Made by a program: the position numbers and the translations under genes. The notes below the pieces were generated by a model that worked only from the letters and a program-made list of their open reading frames with translations, was not told where the DNA came from and searched no databases. Shown here piece after piece: positions 20,157 through 20,183 of a stretch of 20,183 nucleotides of DNA. The stretch's first letter is position 1. Each line of letters begins with the position of its first letter. This DNA is from an uncultured bacterium (lineage in GTDB: Bacteria; Desulfobacterota; Desulfovibrionia; Desulfovibrionales; Desulfovibrionaceae): positions 1 to 20,183 of the forward strand of contig CAJMRA010000003.1 in assembly GCA_905215675.1 (NCBI GenBank), written 5' to 3'.

Positions 20157-20183
20157 CCGCCGCGATGAACGGTATCGCGGCGG
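20157..20183 (+). terminator. Hairpin after rnpB, probable terminator (cut by window end)
   Basis: CCGCCGCGAT (20157-20166) pairs perfectly with ATCGCGGCGG (20174-20183) around a 7-nt loop, 8 bp past the P1 helix of rnpB. The expected T-run would fall outside the window, so termination is inferred. Confidence 0.65.

Noticed and set aside
1..20183. CRISPR arrays, prophage, insertion sequences, tRNA genes
   Set aside because: No regularly spaced repeats, transposase or integrase frames, or tRNA-like cloverleaf with T-loop were recognised on either strand.

Overview
The window looks like a chromosomal segment of a GC-rich, motile deltaproteobacterium of the Desulfovibrionaceae type (Desulfovibrio and relatives). 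This is inferred from gene content and protein style: a fused IspD-IspF enzyme, a fliK-flgD-flgE hook cluster, a short FapA-like protein, and a Nif3 / zinc-ribbon coiled-coil / RNase P RNA cluster. No 16S gene or other species marker is present. Coding density is high. I see no phage, insertion sequence, CRISPR array or tRNA.

Minus-strand block, right to left (11705 to 219). A metabolic and envelope string comes first: ispDF, a long-chain acyl-CoA ligase, dtd, a single-domain STAS protein, a FapA/DUF342 protein and a CgeB/DUF3880-type glycosyltransferase. Several junctions are only 3-31 bp. A bidirectional terminator (4859-4887) ends this string. The hook cluster follows: fliK (hook length control), flgD (hook cap/scaffold) and flgE (hook subunit), and then a hairpin-rich 3' region (27-208). 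FapA, the glycosyltransferase and the hook genes suggest one motility/cell-surface neighbourhood, although the terminator separates them into at least two transcripts.

Middle plus-strand block. An EamA-family exporter (11978-12853) diverges from ispDF. A 352-bp gene-free stretch follows, carrying an intergenic repeat, a hairpin and a match to the sigma-28 -10 element (GCCGATAA). Next is a transmembrane chemoreceptor with HAMP, PAS and signalling domains (13206-15296). It converges on pyrG (minus, 15398-17041) across a strong terminator hairpin.

Right block. pyrG (CTP synthase) diverges from a plus-strand operon: a PurQ-like glutaminase, a Nif3/DUF34 protein and a C4 zinc-ribbon coiled-coil protein, then the RNase P RNA gene (rnpB, 19790-20148). 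The plus-strand operon has a good sigma-70 promoter (TTGACA, 17 bp, TAATAT) and a structured leader. Two nucleotide-synthesis amidotransferases, one pyrimidine and one purine, therefore share a promoter region.

Most of the window is conserved core biology and I do not see a clearly new multi-gene system. The observations most worth a second look are a dispersed ~105-bp intergenic hairpin repeat (two clear inverted copies plus related hairpins), the hairpin array after flgE, the two-part glycosyltransferase beside the hook genes, and the candidate alternative-sigma promoters.
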